From NCBI GenBank assembly GCA_017394805.1, contig JAFPXC010000012.1:1-64000 (forward strand): a stretch of 64,000 nt of DNA. The letters run 5' to 3'. This document shows, piece by piece, positions 25,339 to 33,590 of the stretch. Under the pieces are notes generated by a model. The model did no database searches. It was not told the origin of the DNA and saw nothing but the letters and a program-made list of their open reading frames with translations. Numbering within the stretch: position 1 is the stretch's first letter; each line of letters opens with the position of its first letter. Both the position numbers and the translations under genes were made by a program. Source of the stretch: Clostridia bacterium (GTDB lineage: Bacteria; Bacillota; Clostridia; Christensenellales; CAG-1252).

Positions 25339-27096
25339 TTATCGCAAGGTCGCTTGTCCCCCGTCGCTGTAGACGACGCAACCGCCCGCACTGTACTTAA
25401 GCGTTACGGAATAACTTTCTTCTCCGACCGTTACCGTATGCGTGCCCGCTGATACGGTGGAAGAGGAACAAGTCGTTTTGGTCATCCCCGACGTAGTAGG
25501 CGTATTTTCCATTCCACCGAAAAGAATCAACGTACCGCCTTGCAACGTAATGCCTTTATCGGTATCCAATGCCCAGGAGCCTCCACCCATTCCGCCGGAA
25601 ACGCTTCCCGGTCCGCAAGCAATCACAACACCGCCCGTTTGGGTATACGTTCCGTTTGAATCAATACCGTCGGTATCTCCGTTTGTCGGCACAGTTACGA
25701 ACAAATATCCGCCGCTGACAACGATGGTCGGATTGTTATCAACGGACTTGCAAGCATTGATACCGTCGTCGGTTCCGAAAATGGTGCTGTTGCCGCCCGA
25801 TATCAGGATATGATCGGCTTCAAATCCTTCGTATGCACTGTCCACATGGATAGTTCCGTCCGTGATCGTCAAAGTATTGTCGGCATGGACGGCGTCGCTG
25901 CCGCTGACCGACTGTTGATTACTCCATCCGCCGGGGCCCATTTTTCCGCTCGCCGTACTTTTTGCCGGAGAATAAACGCCGATCGTGATCGTGCCGCCGT
26001 TTATATTGATGTTACCGTTGCCCGTATTCCCATTTTCGAGTATCGTTCCGTAATCTGCGTGCAAGCCGTCGTCAAAGGAATAAACGCTGATCGTTCCTCC
26101 GTTTACCGTCAATTCGTTGGCGACTTTGATACCTTTATAAGAAGTCGTGCTTGCGTCGCTTGCGGTATAAGAACTGTAAGAGCCCGTATAGATCGACAGG
26201 CTGCCGCCGTCCATTACGAAGTCATAACTTGCCTGGATGCCGTCGCCCGCCGCATAAACCGCCAAGGTGCCATCCGTGATTGTTACGGTGCCGCGCTGCT
26301 TTCCTTTGGAAGACAGATCTGTTTTTTCGGTCTTGATACCGTCACCTTTGGTAGAAATCGCTACGATGTTCCCGCTCTCTACGGTCACGGAATTGTTTCC
26401 TTTCAACGCGTTATTTACCGCGGTCACTTTCAAGGACAAATTCTTGATGGTCAAATCCTTCTTCGTATGCACGCCGTTGTTGTAGCCGGCTTCGATAACG
26501 AGAATACCGTTACCTTTAAGTTTCAGGTCGCAGTTCGCGTAGATCGCGCCTTCTCCTTGCGATTCATCATCCGCTATTTTTGCGGAACGGGTATCCTTAA
26601 TAACATTTTCGGTATTCTTCTTTGCCGATATCTCGACCTTGTCCGCGCTGATTGCCTTAATAGGGGAATCGTTGGAACATGTGATGGTAACGCCGCTAAG
26701 TTCGATCTCGATTTCGTCGTCTTCGCCGGCATCCACGAGTATTTGTCCGTTCAAAGAACCCGAAAGCGTGTAGGTTCCCGCTTTACTGATCGTATAGACG
26801 CCGTTTGATTCGCTATATTCGCCGTCCGCCGTTTCGATAATGAAATCACCCGTCGCTTCCGTCACACTATCGAACGTGGAATCGCTTGCCGCGTCTTCCG
26901 TGATGATTTCGACAGATGAATCACTTGTCGTATCGGTGGAATCACTCGTCGTATCTTTCACGACCGAATCATCGGAAGAACTTGTCGAGGTATTGGTTTG
27001 CGTATTTGTACTCCCATTCTGCACACCACAACCGACAAGCGCTACCGTACAAACAATCACCGTTATGATCGTTAAAACCCATAAACATTTTTTCAT
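25339..27096 (-). CDS. Cthe_2159-type beta-helix lipoprotein
   Basis: 585 residues. Signal peptide with lipobox ALVGC (Cys23), a Ser/Thr/Asp linker to about residue 80, then a beta-helix with many short Gly/Asp/Asn rungs (YNNGVHTKKDLTIKN, GDGIQASYDFVMDGGS, DDGLHADYGTI, DTDGIDSNGTYTQTGG). The family is typified by Clostridium thermocellum Cthe_2159, a calcium-dependent polysaccharide-binding beta-helix. The C-terminal 60 residues resemble those of the giant lipoprotein's helix domain. First gene of the operon running on to pseudo-RR, pseudo-HK, VTC, DUF4956 and the giant lipoprotein. A promoter with a PhoB-like operator precedes it. Confidence 0.88.
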   Translation of the reverse strand: MKKCLWVLTIITVIVCTVALVGCGVQNGSTNTQTNTSTSSSDDSVVKDTTSDSTDTTSDSSVEIITEDAASDSTFDSVTEATGDFIIETADGEYSESNGVYTISKAGTYTLSGSLNGQILVDAGEDDEIEIELSGVTITCSNDSPIKAISADKVEISAKKNTENVIKDTRSAKIADDESQGEGAIYANCDLKLKGNGILVIEAGYNNGVHTKKDLTIKNLSLKVTAVNNALKGNNSVTVESGNIVAISTKGDGIKTEKTDLSSKGKQRGTVTITDGTLAVYAAGDGIQASYDFVMDGGSLSIYTGSYSSYTASDASTTSYKGIKVANELTVNGGTISVYSFDDGLHADYGTILENGNTGNGNININGGTITIGVYSPAKSTASGKMGPGGWSNQQSVSGSDAVHADNTLTITDGTIHVDSAYEGFEADHILISGGNSTIFGTDDGINACKSVDNNPTIVVSGGYLFVTVPTNGDTDGIDSNGTYTQTGGVVIACGPGSVSGGMGGGSWALDTDKGITLQGGTLILFGGMENTPTTSGMTKTTCSSSTVSAGTHTVTVGEESYSVTLKYSAGGCVVYSDGGQATLR

Positions 27097-27182
27097 AGAA
27101 CGCTCCTTCCGACCTTGATCGACCGATGCCGTTCAAGTCGTTAATAAGTATTTTGAAAACGCTTTTTCCGTTTTCCGATTTA

Positions 27183-27215
27183 ACTTTACAAAGTGAAGAT
27201 TGAAGAAAGATTGAA
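27183..27215 (-). promoter_or_regulatory. Promoter with PhoB-like direct-repeat operator, lipoprotein-VTC operon
   Basis: Minus strand: TTCAATC-TTTC-TTCAATC (27198-27215), nine bases, then the -10-like TAAAGT (27183-27188). Two 7-bp half-sites with an 11-bp period at the -35 position are the arrangement used by OmpR/PhoB-type activators. The same repeat occurs at 29263-29280. Confidence 0.65.
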
Positions 27216-27230
27216 AAATCTTAAAGAATT

Positions 27231-27257
27231 AAAAATCCGCCCGATCTTTTCGGGCGG
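27231..27257 (-). terminator. Terminator of the canonical RR-HK operon
   Basis: A perfect 8-bp GC-rich stem (27237-27244 with 27250-27257) followed on the minus strand by ATTTTT. It sits 25 bases after the kinase stop and just upstream of the operator of the next operon, so the two operons are separate units. Confidence 0.8.
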
Positions 27258-27281
27258 ACCGATTTAAGCCTGTGATCCAAA

Positions 27282-28553
27282 CTAATTTTTGTGAGGGAAG
27301 GTAACGATAAATGAGATTATTCCATTCTTGTATTCCGCACGTATATTACCGCCGTGTCCTTCCGCCACTGCTTTGGCAATGGATAGTCCCAGTCCGTAAT
27401 GCGCCCCCGCTTCGTTTCGGGATTCATCCGTACGGTAAAATCTATCAAAGAGGTGGGACAGTTGTTCTTCGTCTATTTTGTCCGCAACGTTTGACGCGGA
27501 AAGAATGGCGGCGTGTTTTTCCGTTTTCAGCGATAACCGTATTGTTTCGCCTTTTCCGTGAGAAAGCGCATTGTCGAGAAGGATGGAAACGAGTTGTTTC
27601 AGTTGAGTGGCGTTTCCATGAATATGCAATCCTTTTTCTATAGAAAGATCAAGTTTTTTTCCTTTTTCAAAAGCAAGACTCTCGAAAGGCAAAGCCTCTC
27701 CCTCGACAAGCTGTGAAAGGTCGATTATATCTTTGGGCAGATCGCCGTTTTCCGCACGGGAAAGCGAAAGCAACTGTTGCACCAATTCGGACATTTTCTC
27801 ATTTTCATAATCGATATTGGCGAGCCACTCGTTGCTTCCTATTTGTCGTTTCAATAATTCACTGTTGGCGGAAATAACGGCGATGGGCGTTTTCAATTCA
27901 TGCCCGGCGTCGGAAACGAACCTCTTTTGTTTTTTGTCGTTTTCTTCCATCGGTCGAACGATCTTCCGCGCAATCAATATAGATATGCCTGCAAGCACTA
28001 TCAATGCTCCGCCGCCTATACCCATCATCACCCACAGGAGTTTTTTCTGATTGTTTTCGCTGATCGTACCGTCTATCATCGCAACAAGCATACAGTCGCC
28101 TTTATCGGTGACGAGATAGTATAAACTACCGATACGACCGGTCTCTTTACCCTTCGAGCGCGCCGTAGCGGCAACCTTCAATAACTCTTCTTCACTTTGC
28201 AAATCGTTGCCACCGTTGTCGATAGAGAGAACTTCTCCCGATTCTGAATACGCTACCGAATAAAAAGTAGAAAGCCGAAAAGCGGGTTCGTTTTTATCAA
28301 TTCTACCGTTATCACGCGGTTCGGGCGGGATCGTCGTCGGCGGTTCGGTATTGTTTTCGGGTTTGTCTCCCTTCTCGATACCCGGTTGATCTTCGAGAGA
28401 GTAACGCTCCGCGTATGTCCGTAGCATCTCTTCGTTTTCCCGTTGGATTGTCAAAAGATTGGAAAGGTAGATTGTTACAAGCGTTATCGTCATCAACGCG
28501 AGTAGGGAAAAGACTATGGCAAAAACGATTTTTCTTTTCGATTTATTGAACAT
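27282..28553 (-). CDS. Sensor histidine kinase (first pair of the island, canonical)
   Basis: 423 residues: TM1 about 10-31, an extracytoplasmic loop rich in Pro, Asp, Glu and Asn (about 120 residues), TM2 about 160-180, then HisKA with SDAGHELKTPIAVI (His present), N-box LLDNALSHG, FDRFYRTDES and G2 HYGLGLSIAKAV. Its start overlaps the regulator's stop by 11 bases (ATG inside the last codons), so the pair is translationally coupled. The sensor loop has no family match; its charge would suit sensing of cations or cationic peptides, but that is speculation. Confidence 0.92.
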   Translation of the reverse strand: MFNKSKRKIVFAIVFSLLALMTITLVTIYLSNLLTIQRENEEMLRTYAERYSLEDQPGIEKGDKPENNTEPPTTIPPEPRDNGRIDKNEPAFRLSTFYSVAYSESGEVLSIDNGGNDLQSEEELLKVAATARSKGKETGRIGSLYYLVTDKGDCMLVAMIDGTISENNQKKLLWVMMGIGGGALIVLAGISILIARKIVRPMEENDKKQKRFVSDAGHELKTPIAVISANSELLKRQIGSNEWLANIDYENEKMSELVQQLLSLSRAENGDLPKDIIDLSQLVEGEALPFESLAFEKGKKLDLSIEKGLHIHGNATQLKQLVSILLDNALSHGKGETIRLSLKTEKHAAILSASNVADKIDEEQLSHLFDRFYRTDESRNEAGAHYGLGLSIAKAVAEGHGGNIRAEYKNGIISFIVTFPHKN

Positions 28554-29226
28554 CTTTGCACCTCAACTCGTATCCCACGCCGCGAATGGCTTTTATCTCA
28601 CACCTCGAGCCTACAAAAGCGAGTTTTTTTCGCGCAAAGGACATATACACTTCCACATTGTTGTACTCGGCTTCGTTTTCAAATCCCCATATTTTGACGG
28701 CAAGCTGTTCGCGAGTCAGAACACGCCCTTGATTTGCTATGAGATATTCCAGTATTTTTAATTCTTTTTCGCCGAGGCGTACATTGTTGCCGTTTTTGCA
28801 ACGTAACACGGCGTTTTTTACATCGAGAGTCAGATCGTCATACGTCGGATTTCCGTCGCTGGTCGGAACCCCGCGTCGTAAATGCGCCCGTACCCGCGCC
28901 AATAATTCCCTCGTCATAAAGGGTTTGGTCAAATAGTCGTCCGCGCCGCTGTCCAGGCCCTCGACCTTGTCGTCGAGTTCGCTTTTCGCCGTCAACATAA
29001 TGATCGGCGTGCGCACGCCCGCGTTGCGCGCTTTTCTCGCCACGTCATACCCATTTAATCCCGGCATCATAACGTCGAGCACGATCAGATCGTATACGCC
29101 GCTCTCGATATAAGAAAGCGCGTCGTTCCCGTTTTCGACGGAATCAACGTCATACCCTTCTTGTCGAAGGATCTCGCATAACGCGCGATTCATTCTCTTT
29201 TCATCTTCTGCGATCAGTATTTTCAT
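28543..29226 (-). CDS. OmpR/PhoB-type response regulator (canonical), likely controls the island
   Basis: 227 residues. Receiver: Glu7-Asp8 acidic pair, phosphoacceptor Asp51 in LIVLDVMMP, switch Lys in LTKPF. Winged helix from about 130: LGEKELKILEYLIANQG, LAVKIWGFENEAEYNNVEVYMSFARKKLA and GVGYELR. It is the first gene of its operon, preceded by TTCAATC-type direct repeats and a perfect TATAAT. The same repeats stand before the lipoprotein-VTC operon, which makes this regulator the natural candidate for both autoregulation and activation of that operon. Confidence 0.94.
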   Translation of the reverse strand: MKILIAEDEKRMNRALCEILRQEGYDVDSVENGNDALSYIESGVYDLIVLDVMMPGLNGYDVARKARNAGVRTPIIMLTAKSELDDKVEGLDSGADDYLTKPFMTRELLARVRAHLRRGVPTSDGNPTYDDLTLDVKNAVLRCKNGNNVRLGEKELKILEYLIANQGRVLTREQLAVKIWGFENEAEYNNVEVYMSFARKKLAFVGSRCEIKAIRGVGYELRCKDVQ

Positions 29227-29248
29227 GATTATTCACCGTTCACTTCAA

Positions 29249-29280
29249 ATTATAGGTAGAAACATTGAAGAAAGATTGAA
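29249..29280 (-). promoter_or_regulatory. Promoter with PhoB-like direct-repeat operator, canonical RR-HK operon
   Basis: Minus strand: TTCAATC-TTTC-TTCAATG (29263-29280), eight bases, then a perfect TATAAT (29249-29254). No conventional -35 box is needed if the repeats are an activator site. The layout matches 27183-27215 almost base for base. Confidence 0.7.
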
Positions 29281-29388
29281 AATCATACGGCAATTTCCCA
29301 TTCCTTAAAACATTTTTTTGATCGTATCAAAACCATTTTTTCATTTCTCTTTTGGTTATGTCTTTTTCAAAAAACCGATCGGACAATA

Positions 29389-31191
29389 TTAAAATGTTTG
29401 GGTACTATTGTCCTTGTCGAAGTCAACTTTAACTACGATATGACTGTCCGGAGTTTTGTGGGAAAGTTGAACCAGCGTTTCCACATGCCTTGTCTGCGGA
29501 AACATATCGTAGGGGCGCACTTCGTCGATTGCGTACGCCGTTTGGAGCGAGGCAAGGTCGCGCGCCAAGGTTGCGGGATTGCAGCTTACGTACACCACGC
29601 GTTCGATATAGGGCAAGGTCACCCAATCCCAACACTCGTTGCAGAGAGATTCGGCTTGTCCTCCCCGTTTGGCCAATTCCACCAAAGCGTCCACCACCGA
29701 GGCGGGGCACCCTTTCCTCGGCGGGTCCAGCACCACCGAGATACCCTCGGCGTTGACAGGTTCCACATTCAAGGCCACAGCGCCATGGGCGGCCTGCTTC
29801 TCCTCGGGATAAATGGTCGCCATACTTGCCGCGGCTTCTTCCGCACTCATATCCTCTCCGCAGGTCTCGGCGGTACCCAAGGCCGCGAACAGTTCGCCGA
29901 ACGAAGCGAATTCGCGCTTTTCCGTCACGCGGCAATACAGTTGCCGCCCGTCCGCGGCGAACCGAACGAGGTCGCCCACGGCCACCGCCTTTCGTTTTTC
30001 GTCCGCCAAGCGCAATTCGTACTTTTTCCGCCCCTCGGCGATGGCGTCCCAATAGGGCTTTTGCAAATGCATATCGTGCACTCGCGGCGTTTTTTTGCGT
30101 ATCTCGTCCAGCACTTGGGGCAATAGCACCGCGCTATCCCCCAAGAGGTTATGTTCCTCTACGCCGTTTTCTCGGGCCACGCGGTCGGCGTCTTCCACCG
30201 CCTCGGGGACGATCTCGATATTATACACGTCCGCACCCGCTTTGGCGAACGAGGCACCCAACGCCCCCACACCCGCGAAGGCGTCCACCACCGTCTTTCC
30301 CTTCTTCGGCTCGACGGCGCGGCGCACCGCTTGGTATATCTCGGCGCATATCTCGTCGTTGACTTGCAAAAAGCTCAGCGGGTTGACCGCCACCCGTATA
30401 CCCTCCACGGTATGCGCGTACGGCTCGCCCCACCTCAAATATATCTCGTCGCCCATAATAACGTTGTTGTGAAGCAAATTGGGGGATACGTATAGGCAAA
30501 AATCCTGCCATTCCGCCGAGAGCGCGTTCACGTATTCCGTCCAATGCGGCAGGCTTCTGCCGTTGACGACCAGTACCACGTCGATATGTTCGCCCATCTT
30601 TCTGGCGACCAAATGCCGCAGTAGACCCACGCGTTTTTCGCCGTCGTACACGGTTAGACCGTAGGTCTCCGCGTACTGCAACGTGGCGGCGATGATTTTC
30701 TCCGCCCATTCCTCGTGCAAGGGACAGCGGCTTATGCGCACCACCTTATGCGTACCCTCGCGGTAAAAGCCCAAGGCGGTCTTCCCTTCCACCACGCCGA
30801 ACGGCAAGGCTATCTTGTTGCGGTAGCCCAACGTCTTGGGCGAAGGGACCGTGGGCGCTACGTCCGCCGTCACGCCCGCTTTGGCAAGGGTGGTCGCCAC
30901 CAGGTCGCGCTTGACGGTCAGTTGGTAGTCGTAGGCGGCGTGCATCAAATCGCACCCTCCACACTTGCCATACTTGGGGCACACGGGTTTTACCCGCTCG
31001 GGCGCAGGCTCTATCACCCGCATCAAAGTCGCGTACGCCAGGTTCTTTTTGACGTGATTGACCTTCACCTCGACCTCTTCTCGGGGCAAGGCAAACGGCA
31101 CGAACATGGTATATTCCCCCGCTTTCGCTATGCCCTCGCCCGCGTACCCCACGTCGCGGATATGCACTTTCAACACGTCGTCCTGTTTCAT
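29389..31191 (-). CDS. rlmD: 23S rRNA (uracil-5-)-methyltransferase RlmD/RlmCD type with an inserted ASCH domain
   Basis: 600 residues, versus about 450 in the family. N-terminal TRAM domain (1-60); iron-sulphur ligands Cys71, Cys77, Cys80 (CPKYGKCGGC) and Cys156; SAM-binding VVDAFAGVGALGASF (301-315); catalytic LDPPRKG (488-494) and nucleophile Cys537 in VSCNPAT; DMFPQTRHVE. Between the SAM fold's GDSAVLLPQVLDEI and the DPPRKG strand sits an extra segment of about 110 residues (371-479) with the look of an ASCH RNA-binding domain: MHLQKPYWDAIAEGRKKYEL, RLADEKRKAVAVGDLV and GELFAAL. A smaller insertion follows at about 508-528. The methyltransferase motifs are complete. It probably methylates 23S rRNA U1939 and/or U747. 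Confidence 0.9.
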   Translation of the reverse strand: MKQDDVLKVHIRDVGYAGEGIAKAGEYTMFVPFALPREEVEVKVNHVKKNLAYATLMRVIEPAPERVKPVCPKYGKCGGCDLMHAAYDYQLTVKRDLVATTLAKAGVTADVAPTVPSPKTLGYRNKIALPFGVVEGKTALGFYREGTHKVVRISRCPLHEEWAEKIIAATLQYAETYGLTVYDGEKRVGLLRHLVARKMGEHIDVVLVVNGRSLPHWTEYVNALSAEWQDFCLYVSPNLLHNNVIMGDEIYLRWGEPYAHTVEGIRVAVNPLSFLQVNDEICAEIYQAVRRAVEPKKGKTVVDAFAGVGALGASFAKAGADVYNIEIVPEAVEDADRVARENGVEEHNLLGDSAVLLPQVLDEIRKKTPRVHDMHLQKPYWDAIAEGRKKYELRLADEKRKAVAVGDLVRFAADGRQLYCRVTEKREFASFGELFAALGTAETCGEDMSAEEAAASMATIYPEEKQAAHGAVALNVEPVNAEGISVVLDPPRKGCPASVVDALVELAKRGGQAESLCNECWDWVTLPYIERVVYVSCNPATLARDLASLQTAYAIDEVRPYDMFPQTRHVETLVQLSHKTPDSHIVVKVDFDKDNSTQTF

Positions 31192-31208
31192 ACGTTCCTC
31201 TTCATATC

Positions 31209-31239
31209 AAAATAGGCGACTGTTGCGGCCGCCTATTTT
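31209..31239 (-). terminator. Terminator-like hairpin between galE and rlmD
   Basis: A 10-bp perfect stem (31209-31218 with 31230-31239) ends in TTTT on the minus strand, just after the galE stop. It overlaps the region before the rlmD ribosome site, so it could also act as an attenuator. Confidence 0.55.
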
Positions 31240-31257
31240 TCCTTGTTTCCTTTCGAC

Positions 31258-32271
31258 CTATTTCGCACCGATCTTCTGTTGGAAGTTCCAACTGTCAGCG
31301 CACATTTTCTTGAGGTCGTACTGCGCTACGAAGCCCAACTCCTCTTTGGCTTTGGTGGGATCGGCGTAGCACGCGTCGATATCACCGGGGCGACGATCCA
31401 CGATCTTGTAGGGCAAAGGTCTGCCCAGCACTTCCGAAAACGCCTTCACCATATCGAGCACGCTATACCCCGTACCCGTGCCGAGGTTGTAGGTATACAC
31501 GCCCGCGCCCGCTTGCTCCAACTTGCGCAATGCGCACAGGTGTCCTTTGGCGAGGTCCACCACGTGGATATAGTCGCGCACGCCCGTGCCGTCGTGGGTG
31601 TTGTAGTCGCTGCCGAATACGCGCAGATACTCCAACTTACCGATGGCCACTTGGGTGATATAGGGCATCAAATTGTTGGGAATGCCGTTGGGATTTTCGC
31701 CGATAAGGCCGCTCTCGTGCGCGCCCACGGGGTTGAAATAGCGCAGCAGAGCGATATTGAACTCCTTGTCCGCCACGGCGAGGTCTTTGAGTATCTCCTC
31801 GATGAAATACTTGGTCTTGCCGTAGGGGTTGGTGCAGCCGCCCACGGGGAAGTCCTCTTTGATGGGCACGGTGTGCGGATTGCCGTACACGGTGGCCGAG
31901 GACGAGAACACGATGTTCTTCACGCCCGCCTCGCGCATGGCGTCCAAAAGGTGCACGGTGCCCGTGATATTGTTCTCGTAATATTTGAGGGGCAACGCCA
32001 CCGACTCGCCCACGGCTTTGAGTCCCGCGAAGTGGATCACCGCGTCGATGGGGTGTTTCTTGAAGATTTCGCGCAAACCGTCCGTATCGAGGATGTCGCA
32101 CTTATAGAAGACGGGGCGCACGCCCGTAATGGTCTCGATGGCGTCCACCACCGACTCCTTGCTGTTGGACAAGTTGTCCACGATGACCACGTTGTAGCCG
32201 GCCTCGATGAGTTCCACCACGGTATGCGAACCGATATAACCCGTACCGCCCGTAACCAAAATATTCTTCAT
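31258..32271 (-). CDS. galE: UDP-glucose 4-epimerase
   Basis: 337-residue extended short-chain dehydrogenase interconverting UDP-glucose and UDP-galactose. Rossmann motif [10 protein letters not shown] at the N-terminus, [14 protein letters not shown], catalytic SSSATVYG and the YxxxK pair in NPYGKTKYF, and the GalE-specific [15 protein letters not shown]. Length and motifs are standard. It is the last of three sugar-metabolism genes in the same direction (pfkA, PPi-PFK, galE), with gaps of about 35-40 bases. Confidence 0.96.
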   Translation of the reverse strand: MKNILVTGGTGYIGSHTVVELIEAGYNVVIVDNLSNSKESVVDAIETITGVRPVFYKCDILDTDGLREIFKKHPIDAVIHFAGLKAVGESVALPLKYYENNITGTVHLLDAMREAGVKNIVFSSSATVYGNPHTVPIKEDFPVGGCTNPYGKTKYFIEEILKDLAVADKEFNIALLRYFNPVGAHESGLIGENPNGIPNNLMPYITQVAIGKLEYLRVFGSDYNTHDGTGVRDYIHVVDLAKGHLCALRKLEQAGAGVYTYNLGTGTGYSVLDMVKAFSEVLGRPLPYKIVDRRPGDIDACYADPTKAKEELGFVAQYDLKKMCADSWNFQQKIGAK

Positions 32272-32311
32272 ACTCTCATTCTCCTTTTTCGATTCTTTTA
32301 TTGGCGCAACG

Positions 32312-33556
32312 CTATTTCACCGGCACCTTTTTGAGGTGTGCGAAGCGGGGCAAACCGTCCTCGAGGGGCGCTTTGCAGTCGCCCTGGATGAGGGGCAGCG
32401 CGTAGTCCACGTAGGCTTGCGTCAAGCCCTTGCCGGCGGGCAAAATCCACTCGGCGGGGATCTTCTTCTCGGTGTTGGCGGCCAACGCCACGTCCATCAA
32501 AGCGGGCTCGCACTTGTACTCTTTGGCGCTGTAATCGCGTTTCAAAATGACCATCTTGTCGGTCTCGCCCGCGATGGCGGCCTTCACGGCGTAAGCACCC
32601 GAAGCAAAGGCTTCTTCCACGTCCACCTTGCTGGCAAGGTGCGCGGCGCAGCGTTGCAGCAGGCTGAACTCGATGGCGCGCACTTTGACGCCCAACTCGT
32701 TCTTCACCATATCGGCGAGCATTTGGCCCACGCCGCCCAACTGCGCGTGACCGAAGAGGTCGGTCTTGCTGGCGACGAATTCGCCCACGTACTTGCCTTC
32801 GGCGTTCTTGATGCCTTCCGACACCACCACCATGCACTTGTTGTTTTGCTTGGCGCAGATTTCCTTCACCGAGGCGAGGAACTCGTCCACGTCAAAGGGC
32901 GTCTCGGGCAAATAGATGAGGTCGGCGCCCAAGCCTTTGTAGGTGGCCAACTGCGCGGCGGCGGTCAGCCAACCCGCGTTGCGCCCCATCACTTCCAGCA
33001 CGCACACCATACCCGTATTGTACACGGTGGCGTCCAATTTCAATTCCATGATAGAGGTGGCGATATACTTCGCGGCCGAGCCGTAGCCGGGGCAATGGTC
33101 GGTGCCGAAGAGGTCGTTGTCGATGGTCTTGGGCACGCCCATCACGCGGCACTCGTAACCCGATTGCTGCATATATTTGCTCACCTTGTTGCAGGTGTCC
33201 ATACTGTCGTTGCCGCCGTTATAGAAGAAGTAGCGGATATTGTATTTTTTGAACACTTCCAACAAGCGCTTGTAGTCGGTATCGTCCACGTCCGCGGCTT
33301 TCAGTTTATAACGCACCGAACCCAATGCCGACGAGGGCGTGTTTTTGAGGAGTTCCAACTCTTTGACGTCTTCTTTGCCGATGTCGTAGAATTGCTCGTC
33401 CAGAATGCCCTTGATACCGTGCGCCGCGCCGTACACGTTGGTGATGACGTCGCTGTGCTTGAGAGCCTCGAGGAATACGCCCGCTGCCGAACTGTTGATA
33501 ACGCTGCTGGGGCCGCCCGATTGACCGAAGATGGCTGCGCCGACTAATTTACTCAT
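32312..33556 (-). CDS. pfp: Pyrophosphate-dependent 6-phosphofructokinase
   Basis: 414 residues of the phosphofructokinase family, PPi-type. In the phosphoryl-donor site the ATP enzymes have GGDGS and PGTIDND; here the sequence is NGGNDSMDT with Asp at the discriminating position, and VPKTIDNDL with the Lys typical of PPi users. [11 protein letters not shown] is the fructose-6-phosphate region. The enzyme catalyses a reversible step in glycolysis and saves ATP. It is directly downstream of an ATP-type pfkA (34 bases), so the organism holds both versions in one transcript. Confidence 0.93.
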   Translation of the reverse strand: MSKLVGAAIFGQSGGPSSVINSSAAGVFLEALKHSDVITNVYGAAHGIKGILDEQFYDIGKEDVKELELLKNTPSSALGSVRYKLKAADVDDTDYKRLLEVFKKYNIRYFFYNGGNDSMDTCNKVSKYMQQSGYECRVMGVPKTIDNDLFGTDHCPGYGSAAKYIATSIMELKLDATVYNTGMVCVLEVMGRNAGWLTAAAQLATYKGLGADLIYLPETPFDVDEFLASVKEICAKQNNKCMVVVSEGIKNAEGKYVGEFVASKTDLFGHAQLGGVGQMLADMVKNELGVKVRAIEFSLLQRCAAHLASKVDVEEAFASGAYAVKAAIAGETDKMVILKRDYSAKEYKCEPALMDVALAANTEKKIPAEWILPAGKGLTQAYVDYALPLIQGDCKAPLEDGLPRFAHLKKVPVK

Positions 33557-33590
33557 AAAATACCTCCGTAATGTTTTTTGATTCTGTTGC

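Noticed and set aside
29290-29388. Terminator after rlmD
   Set aside because: Only a very short CCGATCGG palindrome before a T run was seen; too weak to list.
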